Made by a program: the position numbers and the translations under genes. From assembly GCA_025934385.1 (NCBI GenBank), contig JAICYE010000092.1, forward strand, positions 1-7,562: a stretch of DNA of 7,562 bases. Reading direction: 5' to 3'. Shown here piece by piece: positions 6,402 through 7,562 of this stretch. The notes below the pieces were generated by a model that was given only the letters and a program-made list of their open reading frames with translations, made no database searches and was not told the DNA's origin. This DNA comes from Acidimicrobiia bacterium. GTDB taxonomy: Bacteria > Actinomycetota > Acidimicrobiia > IMCC26256 > BP-133. Numbering within the stretch: the stretch's first letter is position 1; each line of letters opens with the position of its first letter.

Positions 6402-7562
6402 CTACGGCCGGTACGACGCTCCGTCGGCCAGGCCGGTGTCTTCGGTGGTGCCGCCCCAGACGAGCAGCTGCTGGCCGGTCCAGACGGCCGAATGGAGGGT
6501 CCGGCCGCTGAGCGGGCCGCCGGCGACCGGCTGCCAGCCGTTGGTGGCCGGGTCGTAGAGCCCGCCGACCGGGGGCGCCAGCGGCGTGGCGTCGGCGCTG
6601 GCGTCGGTGCCGTCGGTGCCGTCGCTGTCGCCAGTGCCGCTGTCATCCGCGGCGGTGGCGGCGGGAGCGCCGGAGTCGCCGCCGCCGTCGACCGAGGGGT
6701 CCTGCGGAGAGCCCCAGGCCAGCAGGCGGGTCCCCGTCCACACAGCCGGGTCGGCCACCAGCGAGGCGTCCGCCGCCGGGTAGGGAGACACCGCCGACCA
6801 GCGGCCGGCCGCCGGGTCATAGGCCAGTCCGGACGACGGGAACAGCGCCACCGTCCCCGTCCAGACGCCGGTGCAGGTGACATCGTCGGCGCAGGATCCC
6901 GGCGCCGGTCGGGCGGCGATCGGCGACCAGGCCCCCGACACCGGGTCGAGAGCGGCGCCGTCGGTGCGGTCGTCGTCGTCGCCCTCGTGGTAGCCCCCGG
7001 TCACCAGGAGCCGGCTGCCGGTCCACACGGCTTCGGCGCCGCTGCGGGCCGGGATGGGGGCGGCCGGCACCGGCACCCAGCTGTTGCTGGCGGGGACGTA
7101 GGCGGCGCCGTCGGCTTCCATCTCCGTCGGGGCGTCGGGGTTGTCGGGCGGCGGGACGGTCGCGCCGCCCCACACGATCATCCGGTCGCCGGCCCAGGCG
7201 ACGACGGCCGCGTCCCGGGGACCGAGCGGCGAGGCGGGGAGGGCCCGCCAGCGGTTGGCCGCCGGGTCCCAGGCGGCACCGTCGGCCAGGATGTCGCCGC
7301 CGGTCGAGGTGCCGCCGAAGACGATCATCTCCGTACCCGTCCACAGCGTCGCCGGGTCGAAGCGGGGCGAGAGCGGGGCGGGCGGCACCGTGCGCCAGGT
7401 GCCGGCGGCGGGGTCATAGGCCGCGCCGTCGGTCAACGGGTCGCTGTCGAGGTCGGGCTCGCCGCCCCAGATCACCATCTCCCGACCCGTCCAGGTGGCC
7501 TCGTGGCCGACGCGGCCGGCGATCGGAGCGGCCGGTAGGAGCCGCCAGCCGGGCGGGAGGGG
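6402..7562 (-). CDS. Kelch-type beta-propeller protein, 5' end cut by window edge
   Basis: The C-terminal 386 residues are visible and the start lies beyond the window. The sequence is a run of kelch-like blades of about 45-50 residues with the pattern DGAAYDPA..W..VP.APL..R....VWTG..MIVWGG. I count seven WTG-type blade ends, at about 24-34, 74-84, 123-133, 180-190, 234-243, 275-285 and 361-371, followed by a last DGASYRP strand that may close the ring. The fifth blade is divergent and carries two cysteines (224 and 230) that could form a disulfide. A 40-residue Gly/Ser/Thr/Asp linker (about 291-332) interrupts the sixth-to-seventh blade junction. Such propellers bind proteins or sugars, or form part of secreted or surface proteins; no enzyme motif is visible, so no function is assigned. 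Whether it is exported cannot be judged without the N-terminus. It precedes pit by 25 bases and is probably co-transcribed. Confidence 0.9.
   Translation of the reverse strand, partial: PLPPGWRLLPAAPIAGRVGHEATWTGREMVIWGGEPDLDSDPLTDGAAYDPAAGTWRTVPPAPLSPRFDPATLWTGTEMIVFGGTSTGGDILADGAAWDPAANRWRALPASPLGPRDAAVVAWAGDRMIVWGGATVPPPDNPDAPTEMEADGAAYVPASNSWVPVPAAPIPARSGAEAVWTGSRLLVTGGYHEGDDDDRTDGAALDPVSGAWSPIAARPAPGSCADDVTCTGVWTGTVALFPSSGLAYDPAAGRWSAVSPYPAADASLVADPAVWTGTRLLAWGSPQDPSVDGGGDSGAPAATAADDSGTGDSDGTDGTDASADATPLAPPVGGLYDPATNGWQPVAGGPLSGRTLHSAVWTGQQLLVWGGTTEDTGLADGASYRP
6567..6692 (-). repeat. Low-complexity linker segment in the kelch gene with a 9-base tandem repeat
   Basis: This part of the kelch gene encodes an acidic Gly/Ser/Thr/Ala/Asp-rich stretch (about residues 291-332) with DGTDGTD in its middle. 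At the DNA level gtcggtgcc occurs twice in tandem at 6603-6620, followed by a related copy, gtcgctgtc. All units are multiples of three, so copy-number change would lengthen or shorten the loop without breaking the frame. Confidence 0.7.

Noticed and set aside
6377..6883. N-terminal extension of the phosphate transporter frame
   Set aside because: The added part is antisense-like Arg/Pro/Ala sequence within the kelch gene, whereas PiT proteins begin just before the first helix at the ATG at 6376.

Overview
The window comes from a GC-rich bacterial chromosome, most likely an actinomycete-type organism (Actinomycetota). This rests on the high GC content, the long spurious open frames on every strand, the GTG and TTG starts, and the gene order pyrR-pyrB-pyrC-carA. 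The class cannot be fixed from the sequence; Acidimicrobiia would fit but is a guess. The window holds seven protein genes that I can support, two of them cut by the window ends. I see no rRNA, tRNA, CRISPR array or transposase.

Region 1 (1-3979, minus strand) is a de novo pyrimidine operon, read from right to left: pyrR (regulator), pyrB (aspartate carbamoyltransferase), pyrC (dihydroorotase) and the first 295 codons of carA (carbamoyl-phosphate synthase small subunit). The gene pairs pyrR/pyrB and pyrB/pyrC each overlap by a GTGA tetranucleotide, so the three are translationally coupled. The leader before pyrR carries a near-textbook PyrR-binding hairpin that shares two bases with the pyrR Shine-Dalgarno sequence. 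This points to UMP/PyrR-dependent translational repression as described in mycobacteria, not to attenuation. Between pyrC and carA lies a 211-base gap filled with a duplicated palindromic element, a REP/MITE-like structure.

Region 2 (3921-4098) is a divergent intergenic region. It holds a candidate extended -10 promoter for the pyr operon, a 25-base dyad between the two divergent promoters, a good promoter-like sequence for the plus-strand gene, and a GC hairpin at that gene's 5' end.

Region 3 (4099-5205, plus strand) encodes a 368-residue lipoprotein of unknown function with a clear signal peptide and lipobox.

Region 4 (5212-7562, minus strand) is a second cluster read from right to left: a kelch-type beta-propeller protein (cut by the window end), a PiT-family inorganic phosphate transporter, and a 55-residue two-helix membrane protein that starts 4 bases after the transporter's stop. 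Close spacing suggests one transcript. The lipoprotein gene and this cluster converge with only 6 bases between their stop codons.
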